Below, piece after piece: positions 1-9,974 of a DNA stretch of 23,859 nucleotides. The stretch is from Beroe ovata. Its lineage: Eukaryota > Ctenophora > Nuda > Beroida > Beroidae. The stretch's first letter is position 1, and each line of letters opens with the position of its first letter. The DNA is taken from the NCBI GenBank assembly GCA_946803715.1, contig CAMPET010000201.1:69675-93533 (forward strand). The letters are read 5' to 3'. The notes beneath the pieces were generated by a model. The model worked only from the letters and a program-made list of their open reading frames with translations, did not search any database and was not told the DNA's origin. Position numbers and translations under genes: made by a program.

Positions 1-1170
1 CACACACACATACACGCCCTATAGCTGCTGCTACTGCTACCCGGTCTGCGCAATGCCACCTGCATGGATAGGTATTTTTCAATACCACAGTCAGAAATAT
101 ATATTCTGTTTCCCATTATATTGCGTGCCACTGTCAGTGCTTCTTATACATTGTTCGATCAGATTATAAATCGTATCTATAGTACTGCACAATCGCATGA
201 TCGCATGCATGAATAGGCGTGTTTTGTTTATTCAAGTTTTATAGAGCCCAGTGCGTCGCAATTTGTGTCGTGCATAATTGTCGTCGATGCGTTGCTATTT
301 TGATGTGGTTGTCCAAAAAACATACGATCCAAGAACTTTCACATTCATCATGATTATGACGTCACAGTTCTCTCATACTATAAATCATGATACTTAACAA
401 ACTTAATTACCTGCTGGGATTACTAAACCCACGCACTCGAGAAGGAGACATATTATATAATTAATCCGTGATTGTAATAGTTTAGTACCTGTTTGGGGGT
501 ATATTATAGTACAACCGCCTCTACCAGGGTTTTATATAATGCGATTTTCATACCCATTTCTGCCGGCTATCCCTCTGTACTAGCCTCAGTAACATAGGTA
601 TTACAGCTAGTTACAATAATAAAGAGGAGCTGCACAGCAAGGCTGCTAGCACGCGTGAGTCCAGCACAGCTGTGTAATGGAAGAGAGAGACTGGCACTGA
701 GATTCACATACTTTTGTGTGGGTTTGTGTTTGAGAGCTACTAACTTATACTAGTACTAGCTGTTTCAGATTCAGTTTTGCAATTCTATCGTTCTACAGGT
801 ATCTGCAACACCAGCTATGGATCTCAACTAATTCTGTGGGATGGCAGAGCCTGTAGTTATATTCTGTTACCCATCTAATTGTCAAGCTGTTGCCTTTGCT
901 GGTCTCGTTCATGTTTATAAAGCCAACTTCCATTTGAAGGATATATTTCTAGAGTTCCCCCCGCGGCTGTATAGACTATAAATTTATGGTTCTCTGCATT
1001 TTATTAAAGTATCATTTCGCAGTTAATGTCAGGCGGTTTGTTGATTTCTTGATAACTAGTGTGACTTCCTTGCTGAGCGAAGTGTACCATAGTTAAGTGT
1101 GTTAGATTATGTTACTCACATGATGTAAAGATATAATACGACCTGTCACTATTTCCGGGAAATTCATCCT

Positions 1171-1188
1171 GTCATGACATGTCATGAC
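1171..1188. repeat. 18-bp perfect palindrome
   Basis: GTCATGACATGTCATGAC reads the same on both strands and is itself two copies of GTCATGAC separated by AT. It could be a binding site for a dimeric factor or chance; no flanking gene feature explains it. Confidence 0.7.
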
Positions 1189-1315
1189 CTAATAGACACG
1201 CTCTAAACTCTTGTTATGACAATCTGCCAATTTCGGCTGCTGCTGCTCAAAAGGAAAACTAGCTCTTAGTTGACGCATGTGTTCCTGAAAAACGAAACAC
1301 CTGACCAGAGCAACA

Positions 1316-1337
1316 TATATGTGTGTGTGTGTGTGTG
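1316..1337. repeat. GT microsatellite
   Basis: A short TATATATGTG tract followed by uninterrupted GT dinucleotides. It is one of several CA/TG tracts in the window, which points to an animal nuclear genome with active dinucleotide slippage. Confidence 0.9.
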
Positions 1338-2216
1338 CCAGCAAGATAATTAATCGGCCTTGTCAACAAATTAACAAGCACTAAAACCTGGAACACTCCA
1401 ATATATCCCATAGCAATTATATAGGCAACATGGCAGCTCTTGCCAGATCAATAATATGCCTACCGTTTTTCTTTTCTGACTTCATGACGTTCAGAAATCA
1501 AAAACACTTGCTACCTTTTGTCCATGTCATGATCTGCTGAAGGAGCAACATAAAATAATAATGGTCATATTGCAGCCATGCATTCATTGCCTTCTTGAAT
1601 AAAAACCATCAGCAACATATTGAACCATTTCTTGAATACCCAGATAGGCATATGCCATATGACAATGTCCTCTTTGATTCTTAGTCTTGACGCGACTACC
1701 AATACAAAATTAGTCGTACCTTGCACTTATCATCTTTTTCTTCCCTCTTTACAGTCTAGCTAAGGTAGAGTAGCCGTTGTACCATCACGAGTTTAGCATT
1801 GCTGATGACGGAAATCGGCAGTATTTCAGCTCTGGTCTGAACACTATAAATCGGTTTTATTTGGGAAATTGTATTTTGTAATGCAATTGCTGACATATTT
1901 CTGCTGTCTTTGTTAATACTTATATTGAGTAATTATCATTGATGTTATTGAGTCACAAGATGCGATTAATTGAATTTTTTGTTTTTTGAATAGTGGACGT
2001 TTTTTTTTCATAGGCGTTTGCGTGGACTAACTTTCTGTCACAAAATTGATTTATAATAACTTATGTGCCAAATATTTGCCTTGCATGCTTGTTTTAGCAT
2101 CATTCGATTATCTGAGTAAAATAGTTGCTTAACTTATGGTGAAAGAATCAGATGTGTATCAAGTGTGAATCAAAACTAACTCCAAGTCTCAGATAGGAAT
2201 GATTGACGGTGAAAAC

Positions 2217-4154
2217 ATGTTTCAGTATATCATAGCTCTAGTTTTATTTCACTTAGACACCATAATGGGTGAGTTCTATTAAGGAACATGAATCATCAAT
2301 GAAAGATGCTATTCTATTTTCGTCTCAAAAACCATATAGGACTTGTTGGATGAGTCATGGTTTTACATTGAGAAGGATTCTGCCATGATTCCATATTTCT
2401 TATCATCTTAGGGTCAAGCTCATCATCAGAACTAAAGTCTCTCGGATGTTGGAAGAGAGATAGGAATAACAATCCAGATGATCCGGTGATATCATCTCTC
2501 GAGGGAAGCAGTATTTATCTTTGGGACAACTATTGGGATAGGACCGATCCAATACTGGTAGGTTTAGCTGGAAATTAGTAGGAATAGGTACTGAATAGAT
2601 GCATAAAAACAGGGTATTCCCTGTTCAAGAGATAAAGTAATCATTGTATCATTTTCAGTCTTGTGCAAGAGCGGCAGCAGCGCAGGGATTCAATGTTTTT
2701 GCAGTTTCTAACAGAGGCAGTCTAAGAGGGGGTGAGAATTATAAACACTTTTAAAGAAATGTTCAGTGATAAGTGTACAATAATTACTCAATCCTGATCT
2801 ACCTCCTCTGGAGAATCTCTGCAAGATTCCCAAATGAATTTTCCGCAAATTTGTTGATCAATAATTTCTAATCCATGCTCGCAGGAGAATGCTTCACCTC
2901 TTGTTCCGCGGCAAAGGACTTCGCAGACTCTGGCCAAGAGAATGCTAAGTGTGCTGGGGGCACAGGCGGATGGTCCAGCATGAATGTCTATTCGTTAGAC
3001 GGTGAGTTGATTAAGATGACAAGGAATGTTGTAGAATTGAACACCTGGTTGGGCTGGTTATAGTTAAATACCTGCTAATAGACAAAATTCCCGGCCATGA
3101 GAACTGCGGATAATATTCATAATATCATGTAAGTCATCTTTGCAGTTACGATGTACCTGGGCTGCATAAAGAACAAAATGTCGGGATACCTGATAAGGGA
3201 CATGGAAGGGACACACCCTGCACTATTCAGGCAGCCTCATGCCAGAGAGCATAGCATAGAGAAATGCGCTGCAATAGCACGGAGTAGGGGTAAGTCGTAT
3301 AACTGCTTCTCCCAGGCTATGTTCTGTCATGGAGCACGTTGATTTTCACATCAAAAGCTTTGATTGAGACAGTGATAAATTCCAGTATGCCTATCGAATG
3401 TCGAGGAATATGATTATATTGAGTATTTTATTTCAAAGTCGGTGGTTGGTTTAGATCATCACCTAACTAGGTTGAATACATGCCATAACATTTTGGAATG
3501 TTTGGACTATGATTGCACAGGCTGTTATAGCAACAAACATAAGATACCCATATTTTACGGAGCTAAATATAAGTTTCCATAGCCGAATAGCCTCAGCAGC
3601 TGTTCAGGTGACAATGCTATCCCAGGTTATACAGTTTTTGGGATAACCAAAGGTGGCCGATGTCTGGGGAGTGGTGATGCTTACAAAGTCTACTCAACAC
3701 ATCAGTCCCATGTGGGCCTTGGTAAAGACTGCTTTGAAGAGAAAGGTTGGTCACATTAAATTCCATAGAAAATCCGTATGCATTATATTCCTATATTGCT
3801 AGTTTATAAATATATGTATATTTTCTAGACAAATGGAATTTCTACTAATACTGCATGTACATGACACTATGAGCTCAAATCTGAGCCAAATATCAATCCT
3901 GTTCAGTGTTCACGGTTACATGAATAAAAGCATAATATTACAAATATGTTAAAGGAAGGATAAAAAGTTCTCTGAGAATGGTAGTGAACTTAGAACATTA
4001 TAAAATATGGATAGAGATTCACATACGTAGATTTATGGAGAGATTAGCCTCTCTTTCAGGTTCTGATCACTCTATATCGGTACACTTGATAACAGGAATA
4101 TTGGAGTTTGAAAGGAATTACAATTCTAGGAGGGGTCGATTCAGAAGTAAGTAG
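2217..4154 (+). CDS. Small secreted protein with two WSC-like cysteine domains (7 exons)
   Basis: Exon model: 2217-2268, 2412-2557, 2659-2731, 2885-3001, 3146-3289, 3626-3745, 4060-4154; 747 coding bases, 248 residues. All junctions agree in phase (1, 0, 1, 1, 1, 1) and nearly all sit on clear GT-AG sites. Exon 1 encodes a signal peptide (MFQYIIALVLFHLDTIM). Two tandem domains follow. Domain 1 (about 26-130) has LGCW at the start, cysteines at 29, 68, 93, 97 and 113, and ends NVYSL. Domain 2 (about 133-228) has YLGC (C136), SIEKC (C170), C190 and C213, and ends ISVHLI. The pattern of GC near the start, a K-C-A helix, an aromatic strand (FGITKGGRC) and a closing V-Y/H-L-I strand resembles WSC-type carbohydrate-binding repeats, but cysteine number is lower than in classical WSC, so the family is a guess. 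It is probably secreted, since no membrane segment is seen after the signal. The 3' end is uncertain: exon 6 may instead read to a TAA at 3757-3759, and the last exon contains a strong donor (AGTAAGTAG) just before its stop. Confidence 0.62.
3923..3928 (+). promoter_or_regulatory. Possible internal polyadenylation signal
   Basis: An AATAAA hexamer lies about 165 bases after the TAA (3757-3759) that would close the sixth exon of the WSC-like gene if the next intron were retained. It would allow a shorter transcript lacking the last strand of domain 2. It may also be a chance hexamer in AT-rich intron DNA. Confidence 0.25.
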
Positions 4155-4472
4155 CTGCTTTTCTGCGGCCATCAAAATGTACTCTCTTTTGCTGCTTCAT
4201 TATCATATTTCGAGCGTATGAATCATACAGTAATTCAACACTAATTTCAGAGGGACCAAGATACCGAAATTGGAAATAGGTGTAAAGGAACTTTTTATAA
4301 TCTCTCATAGAGCTGAAAAATTTACAAGACAAATGCCAAATAGGAGCCAAGAGTTTTCAGAAACAGGTAGAATTATACTGGTTCCATGGAATCAGAGGAC
4401 AATTAGGACAATTAGGATTTATTTGATTAATTAGGCAATGTGAATGAGTTATATGCAGTATTTATTGTATCA

Positions 4473-4575
4473 AGCCTTACTGATAGCATTCATGAAACAT
4501 GATATCAAGACGATATAAACAAGTAAACAGTAGCAAAGTTCAAATCGATTCCCATCAAGTGCCATCAGTAAGGCT
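4473..4575. repeat. 103-bp segment with 12-bp terminal inverted repeats
   Basis: AGCCTTACTGAT at 4473-4484 is the exact reverse complement of ATCAGTAAGGCT at 4564-4575. The spacing suits a small foldback or MITE-like element, but no clear target-site duplication flanks it and the interior shows no coding capacity. Confidence 0.4.
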
Positions 4576-6621
4576 ATCATACTAGGATATTTATAGTAAC
4601 ACTGAAATATATTTTGTCGTGAGCTATAATATATGGAAAAAATGAAAACACTTTAGAATAACTGCTTTTTAATGATAGAGCGACAAAATGTATCTGCAGT
4701 ACTGAACATCATAACAGTTGCTAATCTTATTCCATATCATACCTACATACCTAATACGTACTCAAATTCGAGTCACTAATTAACTTGGTGTAACCCATAA
4801 TTAGACAATTAAAATACTAAAATTTGTTTGGATGACTTGATTTCATCAAAATAGTGAACACTTAGGCAATGTTTCTTTGTTATCTTCCCCATTAGGAAGG
4901 GAGGGTGAGAAAATCTAACTTACAAAATCATTCTTCGTCACCTCATAATTTACCTGGGCTTGTTTTTAAAGCTCTGGATATGATCTCACTGGAAATTTGA
5001 GTGACAGAATTCGATGTGGAAATGTTATGGATTCACGGTTGCATTATGGTGAAGCATATAGACTGTTCAATATGTTTTTTTATAAATTTTCAGGTATTTC
5101 CTTCTGTGTTGTAATCCTTAAATCAGTTAAGGAGTGTATATCTGAAAGACCAAAATGGTGTCTTCTTATAAAGCTGTTATGGCATTTTGATATATTGATA
5201 TTCCATGCTTATTGTCAGATTATATTTCATCCAAGAAAATCGTCCCATAAAGCTGGGATGATTGGTTTTAAGTTCACGGTTCTGAAGCTATCCGACCTTG
5301 GTCGTGAAATGCATAACTTTAGTGGATAGTAAAACGATTTAGAACAAACGATTATGATAGATTCATTATCAATGAAGGAAGCGGAATTATGAGCTCGATT
5401 TTAGATATTCCCTTGTATTTTGTAGTCTTCGTGTAAGACAGGATGAATTTTTGGCATGACACCACAAGTATGGAATTTTCAGCAATTTCTGACGATATAA
5501 TATTGTTGTTATGAGCAAATATGTAACAATGTTGGGAAAGTTTGAATGAACCTCATTATGAAGCTGGTGACTTATACACATGTAGTAATTGCATTCATGA
5601 TAGTGATTAAACTTCATAGCTGAATTATTTTGGAAGCACCTTTACCAATTTACCTTGATCATAGCTATATAGCACATACCTAGATCATGTTTGCCATATA
5701 CCTATTCAGATCGAAGAAACAAGAAAGAAGTTTTAATGTAAAGGTTGTCTCTTTTTTAAAAGATGAATATCAAGAGAGCCCCTATGGTTTGCCCATTTGG
5801 ATTCACATATTGTTAAGATTCCTCTAAGAGTGAAGGGGAGCTTTTGTCCTGTTGTAATGTAACGGGGAGTTTTATAGAGTGGTAAGTTATCACGCTTAAT
5901 CTTGTAATGCATTGAGAGAAGAATGTTGTTACAATTATTCAGAGGATCTGCATAACCTGAAATATCAGATGATAACAATATTTCCCATGCTAATTGATTA
6001 GTTCTGGTGTTAATGTTATCATGATTCTCATCAGTATGAGAGCGCTAAGTTTTCCTTATAATACTAGTATCATAGGAAGAATCTTGAAGGGCCCATTCAC
6101 CTTATTTGTTTTTGGAATATCACAGTTGATGCCAGCTAACCACACCTTGCATAAAAATTAGATTTGAAGAGCAGAAAATTAACTTAGGTCATATTGAAAC
6201 TCTGATCACGGCTGTTAAAGAACAGTGTAGGTACACTTTTGGAAACCTAGCTACTCCATCTGACTCTCAATATGTGTCAAAATACTAATTAGATAAGTAG
6301 ACCAACAAGAAACCAGACACTGCAATTGATGGCAATATGGCAATATGTGATTTTGCAGTAATTAGGTGAATGAGTGCCATTGATTTGAGGCAAACTTGCC
6401 TTTTAAGGGGTTAAGTTTCCTTATCAATTAAGTATTTGACTCCTACGAAATGAAAATTGTGTATGATTATTCTGATATAAGTGCCGATAGTGTCCTAAAA
6501 CTCCGAGAGTAGCATGATCGGATCATCAGGAAAAAGACGAACAGTTGTAAGATGATGAATATCTAGCATCTGGGTGCTCAATTTGAACACTTCAAGTGAT
6601 TCTGTGACACATAATGTCCCC

Positions 6622-6627
6622 TTTATT
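6622..6627 (-). promoter_or_regulatory. Candidate polyadenylation signal of the sulfotransferase gene
   Basis: On the minus strand the hexamer AATAAA lies about 137 bases downstream of the sulfotransferase stop codon at 6764, a normal 3' UTR distance. It is the nearest canonical signal I found, but this is position-based inference. Confidence 0.45.
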
Positions 6628-6763
6628 GTGTTCCAACAATTGATATATTTTTCTATTTCATTAGCTTACACAAGTTTGACTATTCATTTGATTCTGATTT
6701 CTATCAATCTATTGCGAAAAATTGAAAACATAGGTAATATAGTACCTACCCATTAGAAATTTA

Positions 6764-8448
6764 TCACTTGGGCATGTTCCATAACCTGAAATTATCATTT
6801 TGAAAAAACTCAGCAAGCATATTATTGTATGGTTCAAAAAAGTTGAGCAGTATATCTCGGCTTCTTTCAGTCATTACTGAGCCAGTGTAATACTTTCCAG
6901 AATTAGAGGTCTTGTTTAACTCCACTTCTAGGCTTGAAAAGTCTAAGTCAGTCCTGACACCAAGCCAGCTAAACAGTGTCTTTAACACTTCTAATTGGTT
7001 GGATTTGTACTCGTCGAAGTTTACAAGGAAGAAATTTTCCTTGAACTTCATCTTCCAGTCTATCAAGTAGCAAACATAGATAGACTCCTTAAGACAAAGC
7101 CTTCTTCTGAATTTAGTCTCTTCACGATGAGCACAGCAGTATCTCAAACTCTCTTTTTCCAAACAATCATTGAATTGACTGATCAATTCTTTGATATCCA
7201 TTTCAAATGTTGCAGCAGATACTGGTGCTTTGTCATGGAAGTAAAAATAACTCGACCAAGCTCTTTCAATAGGATTTCTCACAATGGCAATCACTTTAGC
7301 AGAGGGCAACACAAATTTAAGGATATCAGTGTTTGTGTATGTTGGGTATCGTAATGCCGGATGATGGGTAGTAAAACCGGTGAGAACATCGTTCATGGCT
7401 GCGGGGGAACCGTCCAGAATTACGGAAGAAGATGTTACTACTTCTCGTGGCATAACGCTATCAGTATAACTTTCAAGGTCTGAATCATACCTTCCATTTG
7501 TCCACCAATAGTTCTCTTTACCCTGCAGATAATACGTGTATATTAACTTCTACCAGAAAGTCTTGAGCAACTATGAGAACAATGTGACCATCTTCTTCAT
7601 TACCGATGATGGCTTCAGGATTTCAGGGTGCCAAGTTAGTTTATCAAAAAGATCACTTGTACCACATTTTATATAGCCCGCCAAGTATGCTCCAGGTATA
7701 CAACGAATCTTTGACCTCGGTCCTGGGAAGATTAATCATTAGATCTGACAGAATTTACGATACGGCTGTAGTAAAGATGGTTCAAAATCGAAATAAGTAG
7801 ACCTGAGTGCCAGCACCCGTTCAAAGGATACTCCTTCAGAAATCCATGCCTCGGCAGTTGTGTGAAAAGACCAGGAGAGTCTTTGAACATGTCTGGATAG
7901 AAGATGTCTCTATCAACCTAAATGATAATTTCAAGTGCTCGTCAAGCGATTATATCAGTTTTGAATAGGACCATCAATAGAGATATTGCAATTACCTTAT
8001 TAGTTATGATATTTGTCAATATGCAACATAATATTATGTTTAGGATAATCATGCATTATAGCAATGTAATATCTTATTCGCAACCTCCTTCAAAAGATCC
8101 TGCAACATTATCTGCTCTTTGGGTTGATTTGTGTCATTAGCTTGTGGTAGGCTTGAATCAGGTGCATCGAATGTTTTGAATCTAAAGAGTAAATAGGCAC
8201 ATTATTGAGTAGTATAAATTCTGAATCCTACATAAGTCCAAGGCAAAGTTTTCCAACCGTTCTCTCATATCAAACAAACGATTGAATGAGTATTAATATA
8301 ACATCATTGAGTATAACAACAATGATACTCACATATTTTGCTCGTTGTCTTCATTATTGCGAGAACTTAGGTAGTAACATGTAATAACTGTGAGAACCAC
8401 GATAAAGCAGGAAGCCACGAGGACAGACTTCCTGTTCATCCTTGCCAT
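6764..8448 (-). CDS. CHST15-like Golgi carbohydrate sulfotransferase, complete, 5 exons
   Basis: Minus-strand exons: 8448-8333, 8181-8085, 7917-7803, 7722-7604, 7522-6764; 1206 bases, 401 residues, phases 2, 0, 1, 0 all consistent. It should transfer sulfate from PAPS to a sugar hydroxyl of a glycosaminoglycan-like chain in the Golgi lumen. Residues 1-7 are a basic cytoplasmic tail, about 8-28 one membrane anchor (type II), 29-75 a polar stem, then the catalytic domain. The 5'-phosphosulfate loop is YIKCGTSDLF (126-135, K128 the likely catalytic lysine). The 3'-phosphate site is RNPIERAWSSYFYF (R231, S239). The segment KENYWWTNGR (151-160) and a paired-cysteine insert near 271-287 fit the GalNAc4S-6-O-sulfotransferase branch. 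Length is shorter than vertebrate CHST15, mainly in the stem. Two donors (GTTGCG, GTCTAC) are weak but are the only ones that keep phase. The exact acceptor sugar cannot be read from sequence. Confidence 0.88.
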
Positions 8449-8475
8449 GATCTAATAAGATCACATCCAGTCAGT
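8449..8475 (-). other. Probable 5' UTR exon start with upstream intron
   Basis: Immediately upstream of the sulfotransferase ATG (minus strand) is a textbook 3' splice site, a TTTTCTTGTTTCTAG tract ending at 8476, 27 bases before the start codon. This implies a noncoding first exon and promoter somewhere above 8476. I could not locate that exon. Confidence 0.5.
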
Positions 8476-9215
8476 CTAGAAACAAGAAAATGAGCAAGCA
8501 ATCAATAGTAGAGAGCAGCAACGAATAAAACAGTCAGAAGCTGTGAAACAGTTTATAGACTATTTGAGCTTGAGCTACGTGGTCTCTGAAACTGATGTTT
8601 TTACAAGCGTCAAATAAGCAAGCGTCGACTAAACATGCGATGCTCGATCAAAGCGCTGCTCAAAGCCCTGAACAAGACCAAGCTGTATCATGATGTTAAC
8701 ATCAACACCGTATCAATGTTTTACTCCTCATGAAGATAATTCATCACAATAATTCTGGCTAATTCTTTTATGATGAATTAGTCCAATAAAGCAAAAGGTA
8801 GTCTTTCGATAAATGAAACATATGCCACGTACTATACAAATTAGCTAATTATTATTAGACCATAATATACAATATTATCATGCCATAGACGGATGATACA
8901 TTAGAATTATATGTACCAAAGTTGTTCTATAGCTTCAGAATAGCTTTGTCAATATATCCTGTCCTGCTGGTAAGTGTAAACGATATCATAATACACCTAC
9001 CTATAGGCACTACAGAGAGCAACTTATCAACTAAACTGTGATCGCTGGACAATGGGATGTTTCACTTTCTGCTGCAAATGCGAGTCAATAATGTGTTACA
9101 TTGTTTCATTATTCAATATTGTTTACATTGACAGGTGAACAATGAACATGACGTGTTTCATTACTATCAACCGGTCTTGTCCTTCAGAGCATATGGTTCC
9201 ACCTTCACAGTAGGT
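8476..9215. other. Gene-poor stretch upstream of the sulfotransferase gene
   Basis: No coding region is recognised. The sulfotransferase promoter and a noncoding first exon are expected in or beyond this stretch, on the minus strand, but no core promoter motif is clear enough to assign. Confidence 0.4.
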
Positions 9216-9322
9216 ATACACACACGCACACACACACACTCACACAGTAGGTACACAATACACACAGTACGAACAGTACATGCAAACACGCACACACACG
9301 CACACACACAGACACACACACA
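9216..9322. repeat. Compound CA microsatellite
   Basis: Interrupted CA dinucleotides with CGCA, CAGTAGGTA and CAGA variants over about 107 bases. The open frame crossing it (histidine/threonine rich) is a product of the repeat, not a gene. Confidence 0.9.
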
Positions 9323-9469
9323 TGAAACATGGACAATAATATCAATCAGATCACTTCAACACATTGAACTGCAAAACTAACTCAAGCAATACACCTTGTT
9401 TGAAGGAAATTCTGTTTTCTATAATAGCATTGAATCAGGATATTCGGATGCATCCGTTATATTATACAA

Positions 9470-9505
9470 TCATACAAGTTAAGTAATTATACAAGTTAAG
9501 TAGTA
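9470..9505. repeat. Tandem pair of a 17-bp repeat
   Basis: Two adjacent copies of ATNATACAAGTTAAGTA lie just upstream of the hammerhead-like core. They may be part of the same degraded element or an independent local duplication. Confidence 0.6.
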
Positions 9506-9550
9506 TAGAGTTTTAAACATTACAAAATCAATTTATACAATCAAATTTGA

Positions 9551-9595
9551 GACAGCTGATGAGCCTATAAGGCGAAACATGTCCTGTTAACCTGT
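9551..9595 (+). ncRNA. Hammerhead-ribozyme-like core (degenerate)
   Basis: CTGATGA at 9556-9562 is followed by a 3-bp stem II (GCC, loop TATAA, GGC, 9563-9573) and then GAAAC (9574-9578), which is the invariant order of the hammerhead catalytic core. A short stem III can form (ACA with TGT around a five-base loop), and ACAG before the core can pair with CTGT at 9592-9595 as stem I. The expected NUH cleavage triplet is not clean: the base before the stem I strand is C, but it is preceded by AA instead of a U-containing triplet. Animal hammerheads of this minimal type occur in Penelope-like elements, SINE-like repeats and retrozymes, so this is probably a decayed copy of such an element. No reverse transcriptase is seen beside it. 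Confidence 0.5.
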
Positions 9596-9675
9596 GTATT
9601 TACTGCTTCACCGAACAACGCTCTGTGTTAATGAATTTAAGCAAATAAAACTTATAAACTATTCATGATATTGGT

Positions 9676-9721
9676 ATGTCATACCTACTTTGTGACAAAA
9701 GCAGGTTTGTCATACCTACCC
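9676..9721. repeat. Direct repeat GTCATACCTAC
   Basis: The 11-mer GTCATACCTAC occurs twice about 32 bases apart. The first copy is preceded by GGTAT, giving a GGTATGTCATACC fold-back. Meaning unknown. Confidence 0.5.
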
Positions 9722-9926
9722 CATGATTAAGCTTAGAAAACGGTATGGTTAAATGCAGGGGATGGGTTAATGAAACACAACGGAACAGAAAAGAAGGAAC
9801 AAGCTTCACATGCTGGTTCTTTCTTCCAAGTGTTGACAATGCTAGCTGTTACAGTCAATAACTACACTGCGGCTATTATAGTGAAACAGAGGATGTTACA
9901 CAGGAGTCACGATGAGGATTGGGACC

Positions 9927-9970
9927 CATTATCTTATCATGTATCTGTCTCATTATCCTATCATGTATCT
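9927..9970. repeat. Two 20-bp direct repeats, 24-bp period
   Basis: CATTATCTTATCATGTATCT and CATTATCCTATCATGTATCT differ at one base and are separated by GTCT. They lie inside a short open frame (9770-10003) that has no recognisable domain. Confidence 0.6.
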
Positions 9971-9974
9971 CATT

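Larger units (their letters stand above)
1..2216. other. Intergenic, no gene recognised
   Basis: I see no convincing coding exon here. The stretch begins in the end of a CA microsatellite (about 1-16), carries a GT microsatellite at 1316-1337 and an 18-bp perfect palindrome at 1171-1188. Its 3' end should hold the promoter and 5' UTR of the gene starting at 2217, but no clear TATA box or other core element can be assigned. Confidence 0.5.
4155..6763. other. Intergenic, no recognisable gene
   Basis: This 2.6-kb AT-rich stretch contains only short open frames that match nothing I know. The longest is a 110-residue frame at 4997-5329 (+), which lacks family motifs or splice support. The stretch also holds a short tandem AGGACAATT repeat near 4396-4414 and an inverted-repeat pair at 4473-4575. 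The convergent genes on either side must both terminate here. Confidence 0.45.

Noticed and set aside
1431-1541. Short frame starting MAALARSIICLPFFF that looks like a signal peptide
   Set aside because: Only about 36 codons, with no donor site that leads to a supported next exon.
4530-4560. GTTCAAATC, similar to a tRNA T-loop or B box
   Set aside because: No A box, acceptor stem or cloverleaf can be formed around it.
4997-5329. 110-codon plus-strand frame
   Set aside because: No family motif, no splice support, and base composition like the surrounding intergenic DNA. Kept only as a note.
6995-7354. 119-codon plus-strand frame
   Set aside because: It lies antisense to the sulfotransferase catalytic exon, where the minus-strand frame carries the 3'-phosphate binding motif.
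9135-9380. 81-codon frame rich in His and Thr
   Set aside because: It is read straight through a CA microsatellite and has no flanking coding signal.
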